From contig CM077673.1 of NCBI GenBank assembly GCA_039707655.1, forward strand, positions 5,900,001-5,964,000: a stretch of DNA of 64,000 bases. The letters run 5' to 3'. The stretch is from Elymus sibiricus. Lineage: Eukaryota; Streptophyta; Magnoliopsida; Poales; Poaceae. The translations under genes and the position numbers were made by a program. Position 1 is the first letter of the stretch; each line of letters begins with the position of its first letter. A model generated the notes under the pieces. It was not told the origin of the DNA and ran no database searches. It saw only the letters and a program-made list of their open reading frames with translations. Below, one piece after another: positions 10,201-23,800 of this stretch.

Positions 10201-10558
10201 TCAGTGAGTAATAGCATAGAAAACTGGCCGGAAAAGACAAAATCTGCTAGTTTTTGTCAGGTCCCGGTAACCGGTCCACGGGCTTCCCCGAATGTTCGGA
10301 CGGCTACGACAACCAATAAAACAGTGAATAATAGCATAGAAATCATGTCAGAATGGACAAAATCTGCGAGTTTTGGCGAGGTCCCCGTAAGCGGACCCCG
10401 CGGTTCCCCGAACATTTGGATCGCCCCGGGACCCATAATCAGAGAGTAATAGCATAGAAAACAGGTAAGAATTGACCAAATCTGCGAGTTTTGGCGATGT
10501 CCCCGTAACCGGTCCACGGGCTTCCCCGAACGTTCGGACGACCACGACAACCAAAAAA
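7145..10558 (+). repeat. Second copy of the 1.7-5.1 kb segment (offset 5455)
   Basis: Positions here match 1.7-5.1 kb at a constant offset of 5455. The 1-base loss in ATGACAACAAAAAACAG starts at 3668 and 9123, the 2-base M4 deletion is at 3726 and 9181, and the AAGTAAG and GGCTACG variants also recur. Anchors 3286, 3995, 4707 correspond to 8741, 9450, 10162. The copies have since diverged slightly, for example TTTTTGTGAGG near 4800 against TTTTTGTCAGG near 10255. The 2017-bp duplication overlaps the segment, so the order of events is complex. Confidence 0.85.
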
Positions 10559-10794
10559 CAGTGAATAATAGAACAGGAAACTAGTAAGAATGCACCAAAT
10601 CTGCGAGTTTTGGAAAGGTCCCCGTAACCGGACCCCGAGCATCCCCAAATGTTGGGACGACCACAACAACCAAAAACAGTGAATAATAGCATAGAAATCT
10701 GGTCAGAATGGACAAAATCTGCGAGTTTTGGGGAGGTCCCCGTAAGCGAACCCCGGGGTTCCCCGAACATTTGGATCGCCCCGGGACCCATAAT
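10559..10794 (+). repeat. Two hybrid monomers; three monomers missing (1067-bp interval)
   Basis: 10559-10676 is an M4 head joined to an M5 body. 10677-10794 starts as an M6-type monomer but continues as M2 (ATCTGGTCAGAATGG, then GGGGAGG and GCGAACCCC), so M6, M1 and one M4/M5 equivalent are lost. The anchor spacing here is 1067 (10162 to 11229), which is 1424 minus 357, or three monomers. The intervening CCATGG anchor is absent. Confidence 0.9.
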
Positions 10795-12337
10795 CAGTGA
10801 GTAATAGCATAGAAAACAGGTAAGAATGGACCAAATATGCGAGTTTTGGTGATGTCACCGTAACCGGTCCACAGGCTTCCCCGAACGTTCGGACGACCAA
10901 GACAACCAAAAAACAGTGAATAATAGCACAGAAAGCTAGTAAGAATGGACCAAATCTGCGAGTTTTGGCGAGGTCCCCGTAACCGGACCCCGCTCTTCCC
11001 CGAACGTTCGGACGACCACGACAACCAAAAAACAGTGAATAATAGCATAGAAAACCGGTAAGAATGGACCAAATCTGCGAGTTTTGGCAAGGTCCCCGTA
11101 ACCGGACCCCGGGCATCCCCAAATGTTGGGACGACCACAACAACCAAAAGCAGTGAATAATAGCATAGAAAACAAGTAAGAATGGACCAAATCTGCGAGT
11201 TTTGGCGAGGTCCCCGTAAGCGGACCCCATGGTTCCCCGAACGTTTCGATCGTCCCGAGACCGAAAATCAGTGAGTAATAGCATAGAAAACTGGCCGGAA
11301 AAGACAAAATCTGCTAGTTTTGGTGAGGTCCCGGTAACCGGTCCACGGGCTTCCCCGAATGTTCGGACGGCCACGACAACCAATAAAACAGTGAATAATA
11401 GCATAGAAATCTGGTCAGAATGGACAAAATCTGCGAGTTTTGGCGAGGTCCCCGTAAGCGGATCCCGGGGTTCCCCGAACATTTGGATCGCCCCGGGACC
11501 CATAATCAGAGAGTAATAGCATAGAAAACAGGTAAGAATTGACCAAATCTGCGAGTTTTGGCGATGTCCCCGTAACCGGTCCACGGGCTTCCCCGAACGT
11601 TCGGACGACCACGACAACCAAAAAACAGTGAATAATAGAACAGGAAACTAGTAAGAATGGACCAAATCTGCGAGTTTTGGTGAGGTCCCCGTAACCGGAC
11701 CCTGGGCTTCCCCGAACGTTCGGACGACCACGACAACCAAAAAACAGTGAATAATAGCATAGAAAACTGGTAAGAATGCACCAAATTTGCGAGTTTTGGA
11801 AAGGTCCCCGTAACCGGACCCCGAGCATCCCCAAATGTTGGGACGACCACAACAACCAAAAACAGTGAATAATAGCATAGAAAACTGGTCAGACTGGACC
11901 AAATCCGCGAGTTCTGGCGAGGTCCCCGTAAGCGGACCCCATGGTGCCCCGAAAGTCTCGATCGTCCCAAGACCCAAAATCAGTGAGTAATAGCATAGAA
12001 ATCTGGCCGGAACAGACAAAATCTGCTAGTTTTGGCGAGGTCCCGGTAACCGGATCACGGGCTTCCCCGAATGTTTGGACGGCCACGACAACCAAAAAAA
12101 CAGTGAATAATAGCATAGAAATCTGGTCAGAATGGACAAAATCTGCGAGTTTTGGGGAGGTCCCCGTAAGCGAACCCCGGGGTTCCCCGAACATTTGGAT
12201 CGCCCCGGGACCCATAATCAGTGAGTAATAGCATAGAAAACAGGTAAGAATGGACCAAATCTGCGAGTTTTGGCGATGTCACCGTAACCGGTCCACAGGC
12301 TTCCCCGAACGTTCGGACGACCAAGACAACCAAAAAA

Positions 12338-12455
12338 CAGTGAATAATAGCACAGAAAGCTAGTAAGAATGGACCAAATTTGCGAGTTTTGGCAAGGTCC
12401 CCGTAACCGGACCCCGGGCATCCCCAAATGTTGGGACGACCACAACAACCAAAAG
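12338..12455 (+). repeat. Hybrid M4/M5 monomer at 1305-bp copy junction 1
   Basis: The head AGCACAGAAAGCTAG is M4 and the body GGCAAGG with GGGCATCCCCAAATG is M5, giving one 118-bp monomer in place of two. The flanking anchors 11941 and 12534 are 593 apart. This uses the other HOR subtype than the fusion at 5104, so it arose separately. Confidence 0.9.
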
Positions 12456-13642
12456 CAGTGAATAATAGCATAGAAAACAAGTAAGAATGGACCAAATCTG
12501 CGAGTTTTGGCGAGGTCCCCGTAAGCGGACCCCATGGTTCCCCGAACGTTTCGATCGTCCCGAGACCGAAAATCAGTGAGTAATAGCATAGAAAACTGGC
12601 CGGAAAAAACAAAATCTGCTAGTTTTGGTGAGGTCCCGGTAACCGGTCCACGGGCTTCCCCGAATGTTCGGACGGCCACGACAACCAATAAAACAGTGAA
12701 TAATAGCATAGAAATCTGGTCAGAATGGACAAAATCTGCGAGTTTTGGCGAGGTCCCCGTAAACGGATCCCGGGGTTCCCCGAACATTTGGATCGCCCCG
12801 GGACCCATAATCAGAGAGTAATAGCATAGAGAACAGGTAAGAATTGACCAAATCTGCGAGTTTTGGCGATGTCCCCGTAACAGGTCCACGGGCTTCCCCG
12901 AACGTTCGGACGACCACGACAACCAAAAAACAGTGAATAATAGAACAGGAAACTAGTAAGAATGGACCAAATCTGCGAGTTTTGGTGAGGTCCCCGTAAC
13001 CGGACCCTGGGCTTCCCCGAACGTTCGGACGACCACGACAACCAAAAAACAGTGAATAATAGCATAGAAAACTGGTAAGAATGCACCAAATTTGCGAGTT
13101 TTGGAAAGGTCCCCGTAACCGGACCCCGAGCATCCCCAAATGTTGGGACGACCACAACAACCAAAAACAGTGAATAATAGCATAGAAAACAGGTCAGACT
13201 GGACCAAATCCGCGAGTTCTGGCGAGGTCCCCGTAAGCGGACCCCATGGTGCCCCGAAAGTCTCGATCGTCCCAAGACCCAAAATCAGTGAGTAATAGCA
13301 TAGAAATCTGGCCGGAAGAGACAAAATCTGCTAGTTTTGGCGAGGTCCCGGTAACCGGTTCACGGGCTTCCCCGAATGTTTGGACGGCCACGACAACCAA
13401 AAAAACAGTGAATAATAGCATAGAAATCTGGTCAGAATGGACAAAATCTGCGAGTTTTGGGGAGGTCCCCGTAAGCGAACCCCGGGGTTCCCCGAACATT
13501 TGGATCGCCCCGGGACCCATAATCAGTGAGTAATAGCATAGAAAACAGGTAAGAATGGACCAAATCTGCGAGTTTTGGCGATGTCACCGTAACCGGTCCA
13601 CAGGCTTCCCCGAACGTTCGGACGACCAAGACAACCAAAAAA

Positions 13643-13760
13643 CAGTGAATAATAGCACAGAAAGCTAGTAAGAATGGACCAAATCTGCTAGTTTTGGCAA
13701 GGTCCCCGTAACCGGACCCCGGGCATCCCCAAATGTTGGGACGACCACTACAACCAAAAG
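13643..13760 (+). repeat. Hybrid M4/M5 monomer at 1305-bp copy junction 2
   Basis: Same structure as 12338-12455, 1305 bp downstream. It differs by CTGCTAG for TTGCGAG and by CACTACAACC near its end. Confidence 0.9.
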
Positions 13761-14049
13761 CAGTGAATAATAGCATAGAAAACAAGTAAGAATGGACCAA
13801 ATCTGCGAGTTTTGGCGAGGTCCCCGTAAGCGGACCCCATGGTTCCCCGAACGTTTCGATCGTCCCGAGACCGAAAATCAGTGAGTAATAGCATAGAAAA
13901 CTGGCCGGAAAAGACAAAATCTGCTAGTTTTGGTGAGGTCCCGGTAACCGGTCCACGGGCTTCCCCGAATGTTCGGACGGCCACGACAACCAATAAAACA
14001 GTGAATAATAGCATAGAAATCTGGTCAGAATGGACAAAATCTGCGAGTT

Positions 14050-14075
14050 TTGGCGAGGTCCCGGGGTTCCCCGAA
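14050..14075 (+). repeat. 14-bp deletion inside an M2 monomer
   Basis: The sequence reads GGCGAGGTCCCGGGGTTCC, while other copies have the 14 bases CGTAAGCGGACCCC between GGTCCC and CGGGG. The deletion ends in C-runs (GGTCCCC and GGACCCC), so a microhomology of about four Cs can explain it. It makes the only 698-bp unit (anchors 13839 to 14537). Confidence 0.9.
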
Positions 14076-15199
14076 CATTTGGATCGCCCCGGGACCCATA
14101 ATCAGAGAGTAATAGCATAGAAAACAGGTAAGAATTGACCAAATCTGCGAGTTTTGGCGATGTCCCCGTAACCGGTCCACGGGCTTCCCCGAACGTTCGG
14201 ACGACCACGACAACCAAAAAACAGTGAATAATAGAACAGGAAACTAGTAAGAATGGACCAAATCTGCGAGTTTTGGTGAGGTCCCCGTAACCGGACCCTG
14301 GGCTTCCCCGAACGTTCGGACGACCACGACAACCAAAAAACAGTGAATAATAGCATAGAAAACTGGTAAGAATGCACCAAATTTGCGAGTTTTGGAAAGG
14401 TCCCCGTAACCGGACCCCGAGCATCCCCAAATGTTGGGACGACCACAACAACCAAAAACAGTGAATAATAGCATAGAAAACTGGTCAGACTGGACCAAAT
14501 CCGCGAGTTCTGGCGAGGTCCCCGTAAGCGGACCCCATGGTGCCCCGAAAGTCTCGATCGTCCCAAGACCCAAAATCAGTGAGTAATAGCATAGAAATCT
14601 GGCCGGAACAGACAAAATCTGCTAGTTTTGGCGAGGTCCCGGTAACCGGTTCACGGGCTTCCCCGAATGTTTGGACGGCCACGACAACCAAAAAAACAGT
14701 GAATAATAGCATAGAAATCTGGTCAGAATGGACAAAATCTGCGAGTTTTGGGGAGGTCCCCGTAAGCGAACCCCGGGGTTCCCCGAACATTTGGATCGCC
14801 CCGGGACCCATAATCAGTGAGTAATAGCATAGAAAACAGGTAAGAATGGACCAAATCTGCGAGTTTTGGCGATGTCACCGTAACCGGTCCACAGGCTTCC
14901 CCGAACGTTCGGACGACCAAGACAACCAAAAAACAGTGAATAATAGCACAGAAAGCTAGTAAGAATGGACCAAATCTGCGAGTTTTGGCAAGGTCCCCGT
15001 AACCGGACCCCGGGCTTCCCCGAACGTTCGGACGACCACTACAACCAAAAAACAGTGAATAATAGCATAGAAAACCGGTAAGAATGGACCAAATCTGCGA
15101 GTTTTGGCAAGGTCCCCGTAACCGGACCCCGGGCATCCCCAAATGTTGGGACGACCACAACAACCAAAAACAGTGAATAATAGCATAGAAAACAGGTAA

Positions 15200-18100
15200 G
15201 AATGGACCAAATCTGCGAGTTTTGGCGAGGTCCCCGTAAGCGGACCCCATGGCTCCCCGAACGTTTCGATCGTCCCGAGACCCAAAATCAGTGAGTAATA
15301 GCATAGAAAACTGGCCGGAAAAGACAAAATCTGCTAGTTTTGGCGAGGTCCCGGTAACCGGTCCACGGGCTTCCCCGAATGTTCGGATGGCCACGACAAC
15401 CAAAAAAACAGTGAATAATAGCATAGAAATCTGGTCAGAATGGACAAAATCTGCGAGTTTTGGCGAGGTCCCCGTAAGCGGACCCCGGGGTTCCCCAAAC
15501 ATTTGGATCGCCCCGGGACCAATAATCAGAGAGTAATAGCATAGAAAACAGGTAAGAATTGACCACATCTGCGAGTTTTGGCGATGTCACCGTAACCGTT
15601 CCACGGGCTTCCCCGAACGTTCGGACGACCATGACAACCAAAAAACAGTGAATAATAGAACAGGAAACTAGTAAGAATGGACCAAATCTGAGTTTTGGCG
15701 AGGTCCCCGTAACCGGACCCCGGGCTTCCCCGAACGTTCGGACGACCACGACAACCAAAAAACAGCGAATAATAGCATAGAAAACTAGTAAGAATGGACC
15801 AAATCTGCGAGTTTTGGCAAGGTCCCCGTAACCGGACCCCGGGCATCCCCAAATGTTGGGACGACCACAACAACCAAAAACAGTGAATACTAGCATAGAA
15901 AACAGGTAAGAATGGACCAAATCTGCGAGTTTTGGCGAGGTCCCCGTAAGCGGACCCCATGGTTCCCCGAACGTCTCGATCGTCCCAAGACCCAAAATCA
16001 GTGAGTAATAGCATAGAAAACTGGCCGGAACAGATAAAATCTGCTAGTTTTGGCGAGGTCCCGGTAACCGGTCCACGGGCTTCCCCGAATGTTTGGACGG
16101 CCACGACAACCAAAAAAACAGTGAATAATAGCATAGAAATCTGGTCAGAATGGACAAAATCTGCGAGTTTTGGGGAGGTCCCCGTAAGCGAACCCCGGGG
16201 TTCCCCGAACATTTGGATCGCCCCGGGACCCATAATCAGTGAGTAATAGCATAGAAAACAGGTAAGAATGGACCAAATATGCGAGTTTTGGTGATGTCAC
16301 CGTAACCGGTCCACAGGCTTCCCCGAACGTTCGGACGACCAAGACAACCAAAAAACAGTGAATAATAGCACAGAAAGCTAGTAAGAATGGACCAAATCTG
16401 CGAGTTTTGGCGAGGTCCCCGTAACCGGACCCCGGGCTTCCCCGAACGTTCGGACGACCACGACAACCAAAAAACAGTGAATAATAGCATAGAAAACCGG
16501 TAAGAATGGACCAAATCTGCGAGTTTTGGCAAGGTCCCCGTAACCGGACACCGGGCATCCCCAAATGTTGGGACGACCACAACAACCAAAAGCAGTGAAT
16601 AATAGCATAGAAAACAAGTAAGAATGGACCAAATCTGCGAGTTTTGGCGAGGTCCCCGTAAGCGGACCCCATGGTTCCCCGAACGTTTCGATCGTCCCGA
16701 GACCGAAAATCAGTGAGTAATAGCATAGAAAACTGGCCGGAAAAGACAAAATCTGCTAGTTTTGGTGAGGTCCCGGTAACCGGTCCACGGGCTTCCCCGA
16801 ATGTTCGGACGGCCACGACAACCAATAAAACAGTGAATAATAGCATAGAAATCTGGTCAGAATGGACAAAATCTGCGAGTTTTGGCGAGGTCCCCGTAAG
16901 CGGATCCCGGGGTTCCCCGAACATTTGGATCGCCCCGGGACCCATAATCAGAGAGTAATAGCATAGAAAACAGGTAAGAATTGACCAAATCTGCGAGTTT
17001 TGGCGATGTCCCCGGAACCGGACCACGGGCTTCCCCGAACGTTCGGACGACCACGACAACCAAAAAACAGTGAATAATAGAACAGGAAACTAGTAAGAAT
17101 GGACCAAATCTGCGAGTTTTGGTGAGGTCCCCGTAACCGGACCCTGGGCTTCCCCGAACGTTCGGACGACCACGACAACCAAAAAACAGTGAATAATAGC
17201 ATAGAAAACTGGTAAGAATGCACCAAATTTGCGAGTTTTGGAAAGGTCCCCGTAACCGGACCCCGAGCATCCCGAAATGTTGGGACGACCACAACAACCA
17301 AAAACAGTGAATAATAGCATAGAAAACTGGTCAGACTGGACCAAACCCGCGAGTTCTGGCGAGGTCCCCGTAAGCGGACCCCATGGTTCCCCGAACATCT
17401 CGATCGTCCCAAGACCCAAAATCAGTGAGTAATAGCATAGAAATCTGGCCGGAACAGACAAAATCTGCTAGTTTTGGCGAGGTCCCGGTAACCGGTCCAC
17501 GGGCTTCCCCGAATGTTCGGACGGCCACGACAACCAAAAAAACAGTGAATAATAGCATAGAAATCTGGTCAGAATGGACAAAATCTGCGAGTTTTGGGGA
17601 GGTCCCCGTAAGCGAACCCCGGGGTTCCCCGAACATTTGGATCGCCCCGGGACCCATAACCAGTGAGTAATAGCATAGAAAACAGGTAAGAATGGACCAA
17701 ATCTGCGAGTTTTGGCGATGTCACCGTAACCGGTCCACGGTCTTCCCCGAACGTTCGGACGACCAAGACAACCAAAAAACAGTGAATAATAGCACAGAAA
17801 ACTAGTAAGAATGGACCAAATCTGCGAGTTTTGGCGAGGTCCCCGTAACCGGACCCCGGGCTTCCCCGAACGTTCGGACGACCACGACAACCAAAAAACA
17901 GTGAATAATAGCATAGAAAACCGGTAAGAATGGACCAAATCTGCGAGTTTTGGCAAGGTCCCCGTAACCGGTCCCCGAGCATCCCCAAATGTTGGGACGA
18001 CCACAACAACCAAAAACAGTGAATAATAGCATAGAAAACAGGTAAGAATGGACCAAATCTGCGAGTTTTGGCGAGGTCCCCGTAAGCGGACCCCATGGTT

Positions 18101-20800
18101 CCCCGAACGTTTCGATCGTCCCGAGACCCAAAATCAGTGAGTAATAGCATAGAAAACTGGCCGGAAAAGACAAAATCTGCTAGTTTTGGCGAGGTCCCGG
18201 TAACCGGTCCACGGGCTTCCCCGAATGTTCGGATGGCCACGACAACCAAAAAAACAGTGAATAATAGCATAGAAATCTGGTCAGAATGGACAAAATCTGC
18301 GAGTTTTGGGGAGGTCCCCGTAAGCGGACCCCGGGGTTCCCCAAACATTTGGATCGCCCCGGGACCAATAATCAGAGAGTAATAGCATAGAAAACAGGTA
18401 AGAATTGACCACATCTGCGAGTTTTGGCGATGTCACCGTAACCGTTCCACGGGCTTCCCCGAACGTTCGGACGACCATGACAACCAAAAAACAGTGAATA
18501 ATAGAACAGGAAACTAGTAAGAATGGACCAAATCTGAGTTTTGGCGAGGTCCCCGTAACCGGACCCCGGGCTTCCCCGAACGTTCGGACGACCACGACAA
18601 CCAAAAAACAGCGAATAATAGCATAGAAAACTAGTAAGAATGGACCAAATCTGCGAGTTTTGGCAAGGTCCCCGTAACCGGACCCCGGGCATCCCCAAAT
18701 GTTGGGACGACCACAACAACCAAAAACAGTGAATACTAGCATAGAAAACAGGTAAGAATGGACCAAATCTGCGAGTTTTGGCGAGGTCCCCGTAAGCGGA
18801 CCCCATGGTTCCCCGAACGTCTCGATCGTCCCAAGACCCAAAATCAGTGAGTAATAGCATAGAAAACTGGCCGGAACAGATAAAATCTGCTAGTTTTGGC
18901 GAGGTCCCGGTAACCGGTCCACGGGCTTCCCCGAATGTTTGGACGGCCACGACAACCAAAAAAACAGTGAATAATAGCATAGAAATCTGGTCAGAATGGA
19001 CAAAATCTGCGAGTTTTGGGGAGGTCCCCGTAAGCGAACCCCGGGGTTCCCCGAACATTTGGATCGCCCCGGGACCCATAATCAGTGAGTAATAGCATAG
19101 AAAACAGGTAAGAATGGACCAAATATGCGAGTTTTGGTGATGTCACCGTAACCGGTCCATAGGCTTCCCCGAACGTTCGGACGACCAAGACAACCAAAAA
19201 ACAGTGAATAATAGCACAGAAAGCTAGTAAGAATGGACCAAATCTGCGAGTTTTGGCGAGGTCCCCGTAACCGGACCCCGGGCTTCCCCGAACGTTCGGA
19301 CGACCACGACAACCAAAAAACAGTGAATAATAGCATAGAAAACCGGTAAGAATGGACCAAATCTGCGAGTTTTGGCAAGGTCCCCGTAACCGGACCCCGG
19401 GCATCCCCAAATGTTGGGACGACCACAACAACCAAAAGCAGTGAATAATAGCATAGAAAACAAGTAAGGATGGACCAAATCTGCGAGTTTTGGCGAGGTC
19501 CCCGTAAGCGGACCCCATGGTTCCCCGAACGTTTCGATCATCCCGAGACCGAAAATCAGTGAGTAATAGCATAGAAAACTGGCCGGAAAAGACAAAATCT
19601 GCTAGTTTTGGTGAGGTCCCGGTAACCGGTCCACGGGCTTCCCCGAATGTTCTGACGGCCACGACAACCAATAAAACAGTGAATAATAGCATAGAAATTT
19701 GGTCAGAATGGACAAAATCTGCGAGTTTTGGCGAGGTCTCCGTAAGCGGACCCCGGGGTTCCCCGAACATTTGGATCGCCCCGGGACCCATAATCAGAGA
19801 GTAATAGCATAGAAAACAGGTAAGAATTGACCAAATCTGCGAGTTTTGGCGATGTCCCCGTAACCGGTCCACGGGCTTCCCCGAACGTTCGGACGACCAC
19901 GACAACCAAAAAACAGTGAATAATAGAACAGGAAACTAGTAAGAATGGACCAAATCTGCGAGTTTTGGTGAGGTCCCCGTAACCGGACCCTGGGCTTCCC
20001 CGAACGTTCGGACGACCACGACAACCAAAAAACAGTGAATAATAGCATAGAAAACTGGTAAGAATGCACCAAATTTGCTAGTTTTGGAAAGGTCCCCGTA
20101 ACCGGACCCCGAGCATCCCCAAATGTTGGGACGACCACAACAACCAAAAACAGTGAATAATAGCATAGAAAACTGGTCAGACTGGACCAAATCTGCGAGT
20201 TCTGGCGAGGTCCCCGTAAGCGGACCCCATGGTTCCCCGAACGTCTCGATCGTCCCAAGACCCAAAATCAGTGAGTAATAGCATAGAAATCTGGCCGGAA
20301 CAGACAAAATCTGCTAGTTTTGGCGAGGTCCCGGTAACCGGTCCACGGGCTTCCCCGAATGTTCGGACGGCCACGACAACCAAAAAAACAGTGAATAATA
20401 GCATAGAAATCTGGTCAGAATGGACAAAATCTGCGAGTTTTGGGGAGGTCCCCGTAAGCGAACCCCGGGGTTCCCCGAACATGTGGATCGCCCCGGGACC
20501 CATAACCAGTGAGTAATAGCATAGAAAACAGGTAAGAATGGACCAAATCTGCGAGTTTTGGCGATGTCACCGTAACCGGTCCACGGGCTTCCCCGAACGT
20601 TCGGACGACCAAGACAACCAAAAAACAGTGAATAATAGCACAGAAAACTAGTAAGAATGGACCAAATCTGCGAGTTTTGGCGAGGTCCCCGTAACCGGAC
20701 CCCGGGCTTCCCCGAACGTTCGGACGACCACGACAACCAAAAAACAGTGAATAATAGCATAGAAAACTGTTAAGAATGGACCAAATCTGCGAGTTTTGGC
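15200..20800 (+). repeat. Tandem duplication with offset 2846 bp
   Basis: Anchors 15249, 15959, 16671, 17383 match 18095, 18805, 19517, 20229. Shared private marks at exactly 2846 bp are the M4 2-base deletion (15690, 18536) and CAGATAAAAT in M1 (T at 16035 and 18881). Each copy is one 710-bp and three 712-bp units, 24 monomers. The outer limits are approximate because flanking units share most subtype marks. Confidence 0.8.
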
Positions 20801-23800
20801 AAGGTCCCCGTAACCGGTCCCCGAGCATCCCCAAATGTTGGGACGACCACAACAACCAAAAACAGTGAATAATAGCATAGAAAACTGGTCAGACTGGACC
20901 AAATCTGCGAGTTCTGGCGAGGTCCCCGTAAGCGGACCCCATGGTGCCCCGAACGTCTCGATCGTCCCAAGACCCAAAATCAGTGAGTAATAGCATAGAA
21001 ATCTGGCCGGAACAGACAAAATCTGCTAGTTTTGGCGAGGTCCCGGTAACCGGTTCACGGGCTTCCCCGAATGTTTGGACGGCCACGACAACCAAAAAAA
21101 CAGTGAATAATAGCATAGAAATCTGGTCAGAATGGACAAAATCTGCGAGTTTTGGGGAGGTCCCCGTAAGCGAACCCCGGGGTTCCCCGAACATTTGGAT
21201 CGCCCCGGGACCCATAATCAGTGAGTAATAGCATAGAAAACAGGTAAGAATGGACCAAATCTGCGAGTTTTGGCGATGTCACCGTAACCGGTCCACAGGC
21301 TTCCCCGAACGTTCGGACGACCAAGACAACCAAAAAACAGTGAATAATAGCACAGAAAGCTAGTAAGAATGGACCAAATCTGCGAGTTTTGGCAAGGTCC
21401 CCGTAACCGGACCCCGGGCTTCCCCGAACGTTCGGACGACCACTAAAACCAAAAAACAGTGAATAATAGCATAGAAAACCGGTAAGAATGGACCAAATCT
21501 GCGAGTTTTGGCAAGGTCCCCGTAACCGGACCCCGGGCATCCCCAAATGTTGGGACGACCACAACAACCAAAAGCAGTGAATAATAGCATAGAAAACAAG
21601 TAAGAATGGACCAAATCTGCGAGTTTTGGCGAGGTCCCCGTAAGCGGACCCCATGGTTCCCCGAACGTTTCGATCGTCCCGAGACCGAAAATCAGTGAGT
21701 AATAGCATAGAAAACTGGCCGGAAAAGACAAAATCTGCTAGTTTTGGTGAGGTCCCGGTAACGGGTCCACGGGCTTCCCCGAATGTTCGGACGGCCACGA
21801 CAACCAATAAAACAGTGAATAATAGCATAGAAATTTGGTCAGAATGGACAAAATCTGCGAGTTTTGGCGAGGTCCCCGTAAGCGGACCCCGGGGTTCCCC
21901 GAACATTTGGATCGCCCCGGGACCCATAATCAGAGAGTAATAGCATAGAAAACAGGTAAGAATTGACCAAATCTGCGAGTTTTGGCGATGTCCCCGTAAC
22001 CGGTCCACGGGCTTCCCCGAACGTTCGGACGACCACGACAACCAAAAAACAGTGAATAATAGAACAGGAAACTAGTAAGAATGGACCAAATCTGCGAGTT
22101 TTGGTGAGGTCCCCGTAACCGGACCCTGGGCTTCCCCGAACGTTCGGACGACCACGACAACCAAAAAACAGTGAATAATAGCATAGAAAACTGGTAAGAA
22201 TGCACCAAATTTGCGAGTTTTGGAAAGGTCCCCGTAACCGGACCCCGAGCATCCCCAAATGTTGGGACGACCACAACAACCAAAAACAGTGAATAATAGC
22301 ATAGAAAACTGGTCAGACTCGACCAAATCTGCGAGTTCTGGCGAGGTCCCCGTAAGCGGACCCCATGGTTCCCCGAACGTCTCGATCGTCCCAAGACCCA
22401 AAATCAGTGAGTAATAGCATAGAAATCTGGCCGGAACAGACAAAATCTGCTAGTTTTGGCGAGGTCCCGGTAACCGGTCCACGGGCTTCCCCGAATGTTC
22501 GGACGGCCACGACAACCAAAAAAACAGTGAATAATAGCATAGAAATCTGGTCAGAATGGACAAAATCTGCGAGTTTTGGGGAGGTCCCCGTAAGCGAACC
22601 CCGGGGTTCCCCGAACATGTGGATCGCCCCGGGACCCATAACCAGTGAGTAATAGCATAGAAAACAGGTAAGAATGGACCAAATCTGCGAGTTTTGGCGA
22701 TGTCACCGTAACCGGTCCACGGGCTTCCCCGAACGTTCGGACGACCAAGACAACCAAAAAACAGTGAATAATAGCACAGAAAACTAGTAAGAATGGACCA
22801 AATCTGCGAGTTTTGGCGAGGTCCCCGTAACCGGACCCCGGGCTTCCCCGAACGTTCGGACGACCACGACAACCAAAAAACAGTGAATAATAGCATAGAA
22901 AACTGTTAAGAATGGACCAAATCTGCGAGTTTTGGCAAGGTCCCCGTAACCGGTCCCCGAGCATCCCCAAATGTTGGGACGACCACAACAACCAAAAACA
23001 GTGAATAATAGCATAGAAAACTGGTCAGACTGGACCAAATCTGCGAGTTCTGGCGAGGTCCCCGTAAGCGGACCCCATGGTGCCCCGAACGTCTCGATCG
23101 TCCCAAGACCCAAAATCAGTGAGTAATAGCATAGAAATCTGGCCGGAACAGACAAAATCTGCTAGTTTTGGCGAGGTCCCGGTAACCGGTTCACGGGCTT
23201 CCCCGAATGTTTGGACGGCCACGACAACCAAAAAAACAGTGAATAATAGCATAGAAATCTGGTCAGAATGGACAAAATCTGCGAGTTTTGGGGAGGTCCC
23301 CGTAAGCGAACCCCGGGGTTCCCCGAACATTTGGATCGCCCCGGGACCCATAATCAGTGAGTAATAGCATAGAAAACAGGTAAGAATGGACCAAATCTGC
23401 GAGTTATGGCGATGTCACCGTAACCGGTCCACAGGCTTCCCCGAACGTTCGGACGACCAAGACAACCAAAAAACAGTGAATAATAGCACAGAAAGCTAGT
23501 AAGAATGGACCAAATCTGCGAGTTTTGGCAAGGTCCCCGTAACCGGACCCCGGGCTTCCCCGAACGTTCGGACGACCACTACAACCAAAAAACAGTGAAT
23601 AATAGCATAGAAAACCGGTAAGAATGGACCAAATCTGCGAGTTTTGGCAAGGTCCCCGTAACCGGACCCCGGGCATCCCCAAATGTTGGGACGACCACAA
23701 CAACCAAAAGCAGTGAATAATAGCATAGAAAACAAGTAAGAATGGACCAAATCTGCGAGTTTTGGCGAGGTCCCCGTAAGCGGACCCCATGGTTCCCCGA

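Larger units (their letters stand above)
11060..14960 (+). repeat. Three tandem copies of a 1305-bp, 11-monomer unit
   Basis: Anchors 11229, 12534, 13839 and 11941, 13246, 14537 are 1305 apart, apart from a 14-bp loss in the third copy. The AATAAA marks at 11382, 12687 and 13992 keep the same spacing. The copy junctions are M4/M5 hybrids at 12338-12455 and 13643-13760, as expected if the unit was created by exchange between an M4 and an M5. Copies run about 11.06-12.36, 12.36-13.67 and 13.67-14.96 kb. Confidence 0.9.
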
